NCBI GenBank assembly: GCA_015067995.1
Contig: SVLJ01000010.1
Coordinates: forward strand, 1 to 64,000
Reading direction: 5' to 3'
Source: Oscillospiraceae bacterium
GTDB taxonomy: Bacteria; Bacillota; Clostridia; Oscillospirales; Oscillospiraceae
DNA length: 64,000 nt
The notes under the pieces are model-generated. The model had not been told where the DNA came from. It made no database searches and saw only the letters and a program-made list of their open reading frames with translations. A program made the translations under genes and the position numbers. Numbering within the stretch: the first letter of the stretch is position 1; each line of letters begins with the position of its first letter. Shown piece by piece: positions 56,937-64,000 of the stretch.

Positions 56937-57791
56937 ATGTCCAAAGTTCCTGAGACAACCCAGGCTGCGGAGAAGAAGACCGACGGTAAGCTTCTCATCA
57001 AGGTCGCCGCAGCCGCTGGTGTGTTCGCCACCCTCGGCGAGCTCATCGGTACCTTCAAGTTCCCCGTAGGCCCCGGCAACTTCATCCTGCTGCCCATGAT
57101 CTTCGCAATGATCATCGCCATCATCCTCACCCCCGATGCGCTGGGCAAGAAGATCCCCTCTCTCAAGAAAATCATCGATGTCAAGGAAGTCAATCTGGCC
57201 GGCGAGCTGGTCATGTTTGAGCTGCTGTATCTGGGCGTGCCTCTGGGCATCTCCGCTGGCAAGAACATCATGCAGGTTCTGGAAGCCGGTCCCGCTCTGA
57301 TCCTGCAGGAGTTCGGCAACCTGGGCACCATGATCATCGCACTGCCTCTGGCACTGGCTCTGGGTATGCGCCGCGAGGCTGTTGGCGCCACCATCAGCAT
57401 CTGCCGCGAGCCCACCATGGGCCTCATCGGCGAGCACTACGGCATGGACTCTCCCGAGGGTCTGGGCGTCATGGGTACTTACATGTGCGGCAACCTGTTC
57501 GGCACCATTTTCTACGGCCTGCTGGGTTCCCTCAGCCCCCTGACCGGCCTGCATCCCTACGCACTGGCCATGGCCTGCGGCATGGGCTCCGGCTCCATGA
57601 TGACCGCTTCCTACTCCTCTCTGGCAGCTGCTGTGCCTGAGATGGCGGATTCCATCACCGCATTCGCCGCCACCTCCAACGTCATGACCAACCTGACCGG
57701 TCTTTACATGGATCTGTTCATCGCCTTGCCTCTGGTCAACATCCTGTATAAGTTCTGGAGCAAGATTCTGGTCCGGAAGAAGGAGGGCTAA
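56937..57791 (+). CDS. DUF3100-like membrane protein, larger subunit of a probable transporter
   Basis: 284 residues with about eight hydrophobic helices after a charged, soluble start. GTFKFPVGPGNFILLPMIFAMI and GSGSMMTASYSSLAAAVPEM are conserved-looking loops. I assign DUF3100 from memory of the family; biochemistry is not known. A second small membrane protein follows three bases later, and an M20 amidase plus aspartate dehydrogenase come next, so uptake of an N-acyl amino acid or similar compound is plausible. Confidence 0.65.
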   Translation: MSKVPETTQAAEKKTDGKLLIKVAAAAGVFATLGELIGTFKFPVGPGNFILLPMIFAMIIAIILTPDALGKKIPSLKKIIDVKEVNLAGELVMFELLYLGVPLGISAGKNIMQVLEAGPALILQEFGNLGTMIIALPLALALGMRREAVGATISICREPTMGLIGEHYGMDSPEGLGVMGTYMCGNLFGTIFYGLLGSLSPLTGLHPYALAMACGMGSGSMMTASYSSLAAAVPEMADSITAFAATSNVMTNLTGLYMDLFIALPLVNILYKFWSKILVRKKEG

Positions 57792-57794
57792 ACA

Positions 57795-58283
57795 ATGAAG
57801 AAGATTTCTCTGGAAAAGACCATGGACCAGCTGAAGATGCTGGTGGTCCTTGGCGTTATTACCTACATCGTTCTGGTGGTCAATAAGGCCCGCGCCGGCG
57901 GCGCCCTTACCCCCGATTATCTGATCAATCTGGCCATCGGCGTGGTCGTCATCGGCCTGATCTGCCTGCTGGGTCTGAAGATCAAGGAAGTCGTCCCCCT
58001 GAAGATCCCCGCCTTCGCATGGGCTTCCCTGCTGGGCACCGTGCTGGCCTTCCCCTTCTGGCCCTGGCACGCATGGTTCCTGAATGTCACCGGCGGCGTT
58101 GGCGCCGGCGTGGCAGGCACCGTGATCCTGGCTCTCACCGGTATCTCCATCGGCACCAAGCTGGCTGACCTGAAGAAGATCAGCTGGAGAATCGCCATTG
58201 TTTCCATCTTCGTTTTCTGCGGCACCTTCTTTGGCTCCGCCATCGTTGCCCAGATCATCATGAAGGTTCAGGGCATCATCTGA
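57795..58283 (+). CDS. small membrane protein, second subunit of the probable transporter
   Basis: 162 residues with about five helices. GGAGGG lies in the last codons of the preceding gene, so the two are translationally coupled. No family is recognised; a GTxLAFPFWPWH segment and a GISIGTKLADLKK loop stand out. It is probably an obligate partner of the DUF3100-like protein. Confidence 0.6.
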   Translation: MKKISLEKTMDQLKMLVVLGVITYIVLVVNKARAGGALTPDYLINLAIGVVVIGLICLLGLKIKEVVPLKIPAFAWASLLGTVLAFPFWPWHAWFLNVTGGVGAGVAGTVILALTGISIGTKLADLKKISWRIAIVSIFVFCGTFFGSAIVAQIIMKVQGII

Positions 58284-58300
58284 TATCCGGCAACTTTTAC

Positions 58301-58333
58301 CGGGCAGCATCAGTTACTGATGCTGCCCGATTT
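58301..58333 (+). terminator. hairpin after the transporter genes (weak terminator)
   Basis: A perfect 13-bp CGGGCAGCATCAG stem with a TTA loop, but followed only by ATTTCTAA. Partial read-through into the M20 gene is likely. Confidence 0.5.
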
Positions 58334-58359
58334 CTAATCACAAGGAGGATTGATTCTCT

Positions 58360-59676
58360 ATGGATAAGCAGCAACTGAAGCAGGCGGTCATGACCGCCAT
58401 CGACGCCCGCCGGGAGGACATCCTGTCCATTTCCCACGAGATCTACAAGCATCCCGAAACCGGTTACCGTGAGTTCAAGACCACGGAGCTGCTGGCGGAC
58501 ACACTGGAGAAGGAAGGCTATGAGGTGGAGCGGGGCATCGCCTACACCGGCTGCCGCGGCAGAGCCGCAGGTGCCAAGGCCGGCCCCAAGATCGCCGTCA
58601 TGGGCGAGCTGGACTCCGTCCTGTGTCCCACCCACCCCGACTGTGACGCCGCTACCGGCGCCATGCACGCCTGCGGCCACCATCTGCAGACCACCGTCAT
58701 GGCAGCTGTGGCTATCGGTCTGAAGCCCGTGCTGGATCAGCTGGGCGGCAGCGTGGACTTCATCGCCATCCCCGCCGAGGAATGCATCGAGCTGGGCTAT
58801 CGTGACGAGCTGAAGCGCACCGGGAAGATCACCTATCTCAGCGGCAAGCAGGAATACACCTACAAGGGCGGCTTTGACGATGTGGACATCGCCGCCATGA
58901 TCCACAGCTTTGATCTGGACGCCATGGGCAAGAAGGTGGCCGCCACCAACACCGGCACCGGCTTCATCAACAAGAGCACCCGCTTCATCGGCAAGGAAGC
59001 CCATGCCGGCGGCGCTCCCTGGGACGGCATCAACGCTCTGAACATGGCCGATATTGCCATCGCCGCCATCAACACCCAGCGTGAGACCTTCAAGGACACC
59101 GACCGCGTCCGCATCCACCAGATCATCACCAAGGGCGGCGACCTGCTGAACGCCGTGCCTGCCGATGTCCGGATGGACACCACCATCCGCGCCATGAACG
59201 TTCCCGCCATGAAGGACGCCTGCGCCAAGTTTGACCGCTGCGTCCACGGCGCCGCCATCGCGCTGGGTGGTCATGCCGAGATCTCCGACACTCCCGGCTA
59301 CCTGCCCATGTTCCCCGACGCCACACTGGCAGAGACCTTCACCGAGAATGCCAAGCTGTTCTACGCCCCCGAGCAGATCTCTCCCCAGCTGGAGTCCACC
59401 GCTTCCTTCGACATCGGCGACCTGTCCCACTTCATGCCCATCCTCCACGCCATGACCTCCGGCGTCTCCGGCGGTCTGCACTCCCGTGAGTTCCAGATCA
59501 CCAACGAGGACGACGCCGTCATCATCCCCGCCAAGATCGTGGCCTGCACCATCATTGATCTGCTGGCGGACGACGCCGCTCTGGCCAACAAGGTGGTTGC
59601 CGACTTCCAGCCCCGGATGACCAAGGAGGAGTATCTGGCCTATCTGAAGGAAATGACCGTGGAAAAGAGCTATTGA
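58360..59676 (+). CDS. M20 family amidohydrolase (aminoacylase / AbgB-like)
   Basis: 438 residues. Metal and catalytic motifs are GELDSV (82-87), HACGHH (103-108) and AEE (139-141); an M20 lid domain follows (GKEAHAGGAPWDGINAL). Such enzymes remove acyl, aminobenzoyl or amino-acid groups from N-terminal amides. It resembles the p-aminobenzoyl-glutamate hydrolase subunit class, and an AbgT transporter is encoded 1.2 kb downstream. Aspartate dehydrogenase follows after 12 bases, so an aspartate-releasing amide is a reasonable guess. AAGGAGG precedes the ATG. Confidence 0.87.
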   Translation: MDKQQLKQAVMTAIDARREDILSISHEIYKHPETGYREFKTTELLADTLEKEGYEVERGIAYTGCRGRAAGAKAGPKIAVMGELDSVLCPTHPDCDAATGAMHACGHHLQTTVMAAVAIGLKPVLDQLGGSVDFIAIPAEECIELGYRDELKRTGKITYLSGKQEYTYKGGFDDVDIAAMIHSFDLDAMGKKVAATNTGTGFINKSTRFIGKEAHAGGAPWDGINALNMADIAIAAINTQRETFKDTDRVRIHQIITKGGDLLNAVPADVRMDTTIRAMNVPAMKDACAKFDRCVHGAAIALGGHAEISDTPGYLPMFPDATLAETFTENAKLFYAPEQISPQLESTASFDIGDLSHFMPILHAMTSGVSGGLHSREFQITNEDDAVIIPAKIVACTIIDLLADDAALANKVVADFQPRMTKEEYLAYLKEMTVEKSY

Positions 59677-59688
59677 GGAGAACAAATC

Positions 59689-60498
59689 ATGCAGAATCGT
59701 AAAATTGCCCTCTTGGGCTGTGGCAATCTGGGCCGCATCATCATGACCGGTATTCTGAACGGCACCGTGGCCGGTTATACCCCTGTGGCTGTGATGGACG
59801 TTTCCGAGGCTGCCCGGAACGCCATGGCGGAATACGTCGGCTGCAAGGCCTGCGCCAGTCTGGATGAGGTGTTGGCCTGTCAGCCCGACATCGTGGTGGA
59901 GGCCACCGCCCCCAATCCCCTGAAGGCGCTGGCACTGCCCATCCTGCAAGCCGGTGTGGATCTGGTGTCCCTGTCGGTGGGCGCCTATGCCGACGATGAG
60001 TTTGCCGCCAAGGCCAGGGCCGCCGCCGAGGAAAGCGGCGCGCACATCTACCTGCCTTCCGGCGCGGTAGGCGGCTTTGACGTCATCAACGCCGTGAAGA
60101 TGATGGGCGGTCTCCATGCCCGCATCGTCAATACCAAGCCCCCCTATGCGCTCAACGGCGCTCCCATGCTCAACGGCCGCCTGCTCTCCGAAACGGAGAC
60201 GGAAGAGCTGTTCCGGGGCAGCGCACGGGAGGCCATCCGCCAGTTCCCCCACAACGTCAACGTGGCCGTGGCGGTGGGCATCGCCTCCACCGGCGTGGAC
60301 GAGACGGAGGTGGTGGTCACCAGTCAGCCCGGTCTGGAGCTGAACTGCCACCGCATTGAGCTGGAGGGCGTCTTCGGTGAAGCCGTCATCGACATCCGCT
60401 CCGCTCCCTCTCCCGACAATCCCAAGTCCAGCACGCTGGCAGCATGGAGCGTTCTGTCTCTGCTGAGTCGCCTGCAAAGCCATATGTGCTTCTTCTGA
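59689..60498 (+). CDS. aspartate dehydrogenase (NadX-like)
   Basis: 269 residues. The dinucleotide motif GCGNLG is at 10-15; LPSGAVGGFD, FPHNVNVAVAVGIA and NPKSSTLAAWSVLSLL are hallmark stretches of L-aspartate dehydrogenase. It converts aspartate to oxaloacetate (via iminoaspartate) with NAD(P)+. No nadA or nadC gene adjoins, so a catabolic role with the upstream amidase is more likely than NAD synthesis. AGGAG precedes the ATG. Confidence 0.92.
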   Translation: MQNRKIALLGCGNLGRIIMTGILNGTVAGYTPVAVMDVSEAARNAMAEYVGCKACASLDEVLACQPDIVVEATAPNPLKALALPILQAGVDLVSLSVGAYADDEFAAKARAAAEESGAHIYLPSGAVGGFDVINAVKMMGGLHARIVNTKPPYALNGAPMLNGRLLSETETEELFRGSAREAIRQFPHNVNVAVAVGIASTGVDETEVVVTSQPGLELNCHRIELEGVFGEAVIDIRSAPSPDNPKSSTLAAWSVLSLLSRLQSHMCFF

Positions 60499-60512
60499 TC
60501 ACAATGCTCCGC

Positions 60513-60548
60513 CCCGGCGGGACAGAATTTCTGTCCCGCCGGGTTTTT
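60513..60548 (+). terminator. terminator after aspartate dehydrogenase
   Basis: A 13-bp CCCGGCGGGACAG stem with AATTT loop and T5. Confidence 0.9.
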
Positions 60549-60707
60549 CATCTCTTTACCACACGCTCTCACTAACACTCTAATAAGCCAAAACGCACCA
60601 TGGCCGTTTGTTTTTCCACGAAATACACAGAATAGGATTTTCTCCCTTTCCTTCACAGAAAATTCAAAAAAATTATGAAAAAAGACTAAAATTCTCATAA
60701 AACATAT

Positions 60708-60735
60708 TGACGAATCGTTAATTTTTTGTAATAAT
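60708..60735 (+). promoter_or_regulatory. promoter of the AbgT gene in an AT-rich spacer
   Basis: TTGACG with TAATAAT 15-16 bases on. The region 60549-60846 is otherwise AT-rich and holds no gene; the leader is about 105 bases. Confidence 0.5.
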
Positions 60736-60846
60736 TTCAAATCGGGTCGCCTGTTTTCTGAGCGCGGACTGTCTCTGGCGGAGAGATACGCACTGCGGTT
60801 TGGGATGTGGAGACCACAATTAATATTTTTTATGAGGTGACATTTC

Positions 60847-62421
60847 ATGAGCAAAAAGAATGCCCCCCAGAAGACCGGCCTCCTCGATCGCGCACTGAAT
60901 GCCGTCGAGCGTGCCGGTAACAAGCTTCCCCATCCCGTAACCCTGTTTGCCTGTCTGGCTCTGTTCGTCGTGGTCCTGTCTGCCGTTTTGGCCGCCCTGG
61001 GCGTGTCCGCTACCGGTATGCTGGTTTCCGGCGGCAAGCTGCAGGAGACCACCGTTACCGCCGTCAGCCTGCTGACCCGTGACGGTCTGGCCTACATCTT
61101 CTCCAACGCAGTGAGCAACTTCACTTCCTATGCTCCTCTGGGCATGGTTCTGGTTGCCATGCTGGGCGTCGGCGTTGCCGAGCAGTCCGGTATGATCAAC
61201 ACCCTGCTGAAGAAGGCCGTTAAGGTCACTCCCACCAAGCTGCTGAGCCCCATGATGGTGTTCCTGGGCGTTATGTCCAACATCGCATCTGACTCCGGCT
61301 ACGTTATCCTGATCCCCCTGGGCGCCATGATGTTCCGCGCCTGCGGCCGTCATCCCATTGCCGGTCTGGCCGCTGCTTTCGCCGGCGTGTCCGGCGGCTT
61401 CTCCGCCAACCTGCTGATCGGCACTCTGGATCCCCTGCTGGCCGGTATCACCCAGTCCGCTGTTACCATCATCGACCCCACCTATCAGGTCGACGTCATG
61501 GGCAACTACATCTTCCTGTGTGTGTCCACCTTCATGATCACCATTCTGGGCACCATCATCACCGACAAGGTTGTTGAGCCCCGTCTGGGCAAGTACGATC
61601 CCTCCATGGGCGAGGGTGACGAGGACACCGATCTGACCACCATCACCGACGCTGAGAGCAAGGCTCTGAAGAAGGCCGGCATCGCTGCCCTGATCTATGC
61701 TCTGATCATCGTGGTCTGCTGCGTCATGCCCAACTCCTTCTTCCTGAACGAGAACGGTTCCCTGTTTGGCCGTCCCGCTTCTCCCTTCGTCAACGGCATC
61801 GTGCTGATCATCGCTCTGCTGTTCTTCATCCCCGGTGTTGTGTACGGCAAGGCTGTCGGCAAGTTCCAGAACGATAAGCATGTTGCTTCCGCCATGTCCA
61901 AGGCCATGGCCGGCATGGGCTCCTTCCTGGCTCTGGCTTTCGTTTCCTCTCAGTTCATCAACTACTTCAACTACACCAAGCTGGGCACCATCATTGCTCT
62001 GGCCGGTGCTTCCTTCCTGGATTCCATCAACATCGGCCTCATCCCTCTGGTCATCATCTTCGTGTTGTTCTCCGCCTTCATGAACCTGTTCATGGGTTCC
62101 GCTTCCGCCAAGTGGAACATTCTGGCTCCCGTGTTCGTCCCCATGTTCATGCTGCTGGGCTACAGCCCCGAGCTGTGCCAGCTGGCCTACCGCATCGGTG
62201 ACAGCTGCACCAACATCATCACTCCCATGATGACCTACTATGCCGTCATCATCATCTTCGCTCAGAAGTATGACAAGAAGGCTGGTATCGGCACCGTCAC
62301 CGCCACCATGCTGCCCTACAGCGTGGCTTTCCTGGTGGTCTGGACTCTGCTGTTCATCATCTGGCTGCTGGCGGGACTGCCCATCGGTCTCAACGCGGGT
62401 CTGTACTATCCCATGGTTTGA
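60847..62421 (+). CDS. AbgT family transporter
   Basis: 524 residues, about 11-12 helices. The AbgT pattern is clear: RALNAVERAGNKLPHPVTLF near the start, MSNIASDSGYVILIPLGAM, a re-entrant region and MGSASAKWNILAPVFVPM near the end. The E. coli relative imports p-aminobenzoyl-glutamate; others move related amides or export sulfonamides. The M20 peptidase downstream suggests an amide or dipeptide substrate. GAGGTGA precedes the ATG. Confidence 0.93.
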   Translation: MSKKNAPQKTGLLDRALNAVERAGNKLPHPVTLFACLALFVVVLSAVLAALGVSATGMLVSGGKLQETTVTAVSLLTRDGLAYIFSNAVSNFTSYAPLGMVLVAMLGVGVAEQSGMINTLLKKAVKVTPTKLLSPMMVFLGVMSNIASDSGYVILIPLGAMMFRACGRHPIAGLAAAFAGVSGGFSANLLIGTLDPLLAGITQSAVTIIDPTYQVDVMGNYIFLCVSTFMITILGTIITDKVVEPRLGKYDPSMGEGDEDTDLTTITDAESKALKKAGIAALIYALIIVVCCVMPNSFFLNENGSLFGRPASPFVNGIVLIIALLFFIPGVVYGKAVGKFQNDKHVASAMSKAMAGMGSFLALAFVSSQFINYFNYTKLGTIIALAGASFLDSINIGLIPLVIIFVLFSAFMNLFMGSASAKWNILAPVFVPMFMLLGYSPELCQLAYRIGDSCTNIITPMMTYYAVIIIFAQKYDKKAGIGTVTATMLPYSVAFLVVWTLLFIIWLLAGLPIGLNAGLYYPMV

Positions 62422-62457
62422 TCCCGGTCGGATCCTGAACTTTACGGCATAATTTTC

Positions 62458-62494
62458 GGGCCGCAGCGGAATACTCTGCTGCGGCCCTCTTTTT
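62458..62494 (+). terminator. terminator after the AbgT gene
   Basis: A 10-bp GGGCCGCAGC stem followed by TCTTTTT. Confidence 0.85.
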
Positions 62495-62520
62495 AAATCA
62501 ATTTAAGGAGGAATTCTCTT

Positions 62521-63627
62521 ATGGCAATCGATAAGAAGGCACTGCTGGAGCGCTTCCTGGAGTATGTCCAGATCGACAGCGAGACCGGCAACGAGGGCGC
62601 CATGGCTGCCCGTCTGGTGGAGGATTTCAAGGCCATCGGCTGCGAAGTCACCACCGACGATGTCCACGAGGCTGCCCAGACCACCGGCTGCAATGTGTAC
62701 GCCACCCTGCCAGGCAAGGCCGGTCTCGAGCCCATCATGTTCAGCTCCCACATGGATACCGTTGTTCCCGGCAACGGCGTGAAGCCCCGTGTGGATGCTG
62801 ACGGCTACGTCCGTTCCGACGGCAGCACCGTTCTGGGCGGCGACGACAAGGCCGGCATCGTAGCCATCATGGAGGCCATGAAGGCTGCCCGCGATGTGGA
62901 GCATCGCACCGTGGAGGCCGTCATCACCGTTCGCGAGGAGAGCGGCATGTTCGGTGCCAAGAATCTGGACTACAGCCGCATCGTTTCCAAGAACTGCATC
63001 GTGCTGGACTCCAGCGGCGGCCCCAACAAGATCATCACCGCTGCCCCCGGCCAGAACAAGATCCGCGCCACCATCACCGGCCGCCGCGCCCACGCAGGTC
63101 TGGCTCCCGAAACCGGCATCAGCGCCATTCAGGTAGCCGCCAACGCCGTGGCCGCCATGCAGCTGCTGCGCATTGACGAGGAGACCACCTGCAACATCGG
63201 CACCTTCAAGGCCGAGGGTCCCACCAACGTGGTCAGCGAGACCGCTTTCGTGGAGCTGGAGGTCCGCAGCCGAAACAACGAGAAGCTGGAGGCTCACACC
63301 AAGCATCTGGTGGGCTGTCTGGAGAGCGCCTGCGAGAAGTTCGGCGCCAAGCTGGACTGCAGCGTTTCCACCAGCTATCTGGGCTACAGCCATCCCGCCG
63401 ATCATCCCCTGGTGCTGAAGCTGTCCGAGGTTGTCCGTGCCGCAGGCATGACCCCCGAGCTGGCTGCCAGCGGCGGCGGTAGCGACGCCAACATCTATGG
63501 CAACAATGGCATTGACGCTCTCAACATGGGCGTGGGCATGGAGAAGGTCCACACCACCGGTGAGCAGCAGAACATCGCCGACATGGAGAAGGCTTCCGAG
63601 ATCTGTCTGGAGCTGATGAAGGCCTGA
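62521..63627 (+). CDS. M20 family peptidase T-like aminopeptidase
   Basis: 368 residues. HMDT at 77-80, GGDDKAG at 106-112 and REE at 138-140 give the two-zinc site; a lid domain contains GRRAHAGLAPETG. It is closest in form to the PepT-like tripeptidases of Firmicutes. It releases amino acids from small peptides in the cytosol. AAGGAGG stands before the ATG. It is separated from AbgT by a terminator but may share the same substrates. Confidence 0.92.
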   Translation: MAIDKKALLERFLEYVQIDSETGNEGAMAARLVEDFKAIGCEVTTDDVHEAAQTTGCNVYATLPGKAGLEPIMFSSHMDTVVPGNGVKPRVDADGYVRSDGSTVLGGDDKAGIVAIMEAMKAARDVEHRTVEAVITVREESGMFGAKNLDYSRIVSKNCIVLDSSGGPNKIITAAPGQNKIRATITGRRAHAGLAPETGISAIQVAANAVAAMQLLRIDEETTCNIGTFKAEGPTNVVSETAFVELEVRSRNNEKLEAHTKHLVGCLESACEKFGAKLDCSVSTSYLGYSHPADHPLVLKLSEVVRAAGMTPELAASGGGSDANIYGNNGIDALNMGVGMEKVHTTGEQQNIADMEKASEICLELMKA

Positions 63628-63647
63628 TCCTTCCGCATGATCCCTCA

Positions 63648-63682
63648 ACCGTCCGAACCGGCAAAGGTTCGGACGGTTTTTT
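63648..63682 (+). terminator. terminator after the PepT-like gene
   Basis: A CCGTCCGAACC/GGTTCGGACGG stem with T6. Confidence 0.9.
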
Positions 63683-63744
63683 GCATATTCTCCCTGTCAT
63701 CCGGGCATAATCTCCCCATTCTGATTTCCCGGAGGTCATTTTCT

Positions 63745-64000
63745 GTGAAGCTTTCCAAACTCTCCGCATTGCTCCTTGTTCTCTGTCTGCTGTGCGGCTG
63801 CACCGCCGGCGGCTACACCTCGGTATCCTCACTGGGCAGCGCGTCCATGGCCGCACTGCCTGCTGCCAGCTGGGGGCTGTCCTTCCCGGATGAGGGCGCC
63901 ACCCCCATCGGCAACGCCACCACTGAAGAGCTGGCTCGGTACAACGGCTGGTATGTGGGCGACACATCGGAAAAGGTCATCTACCTGACCTTCGACTGTG
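63745..64000 (+). CDS. lipoprotein polysaccharide deacetylase, PdaA-like (3' end missing)
   Basis: GTG start at 63745 with GGAGG nine bases upstream; the window ends after 85 codons. The N-terminus is a lipoprotein signal with lipobox LCGC (Cys19). The region LARYNGWYVGDTSEKVIYLTFDCG matches the start of NodB-type polysaccharide deacetylases of the PdaA/delta-lactam group, where TFD holds the first catalytic Asp. It probably acts on peptidoglycan or another wall glycan outside the membrane. Confidence 0.75.
   Translation, partial: MKLSKLSALLLVLCLLCGCTAGGYTSVSSLGSASMAALPAASWGLSFPDEGATPIGNATTEELARYNGWYVGDTSEKVIYLTFDC

Overview
The window is a high-GC Gram-positive chromosome segment, most likely from a gut clostridium of the Oscillospiraceae type (Oscillibacter/Flavonifractor-like). 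The reasons are the Firmicute gene orders (gdpP-rplI-dnaB and tilS-hpt-ftsH on one strand), a CIRCE element before groES-groEL, an S-layer-homology protein, a BlaI/BlaR pair, sigma-A-type promoters with strong GGAGG ribosome sites, and a set of genes for anaerobic amino-acid catabolism. The species is an inference.

Layout. 1-8.5 kb: the 3' end of a 5'-nucleotidase with a LysM tail, DegV, a MATE exporter, an arginine deiminase operon (arcA-arcB-YfcC antiporter, minus strand) and a YwaF-like membrane protein. 8.5-16.3 kb: the minus-strand housekeeping run gdpP-rplI-dnaB-tilS-hpt-ftsH. 16.3-18.5 kb: RNase J. 18.5-26.8 kb: a five-gene envelope locus, probably one operon. It has a giant secreted glycine-rich/MucBP-like protein, a membrane protein, two small secreted proteins that share the giant protein's C-terminal module, and a second membrane-anchored protein. 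I recognise no described system here and consider it the best candidate for something new. 26.8-27.3 kb: a small XRE repressor facing a 54-residue gene across two matching inverted repeats. 27.3-29.4 kb: an operon whose first gene fuses an XRE DNA-binding domain to an NfeD domain, followed by an SPFH protein. 29.5-34.0 kb: an RNA methyltransferase, a lipid kinase and groESL with an unusual hairpin-rich spacer.

34.1-36.5 kb: tRNA-Met, tRNA-Glu and tRNA-Val, then an AT-rich islet of small membrane proteins bounded by a 119-bp direct repeat that contains the 3' part of tRNA-Val. This looks like an integrated, integrase-less element. 36.5-44.7 kb: a NifX-like/SlyD fusion, an SLH surface protein, and a BlaI-BlaR1 pair with an unusual sensor. 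44.7-47.7 kb: a Card1-like CARF nuclease with no CRISPR array in sight, a polytopic membrane protein and an F420/NADP-reductase-like protein. 47.9-50 kb: a K+-dependent pyrophosphatase pump.

50-63.6 kb is a long amino-acid and peptide scavenging region, probably led by a divergent LysR regulator. It has an amino-acid dehydrogenase, an NSS transporter, an amidohydrolase, RidA, a D-amino-acid-type PLP enzyme, a two-gene DUF3100-type transporter, an M20 amidase, an aspartate dehydrogenase, an AbgT transporter and a PepT-like peptidase. The window ends inside a lipoprotein polysaccharide deacetylase.
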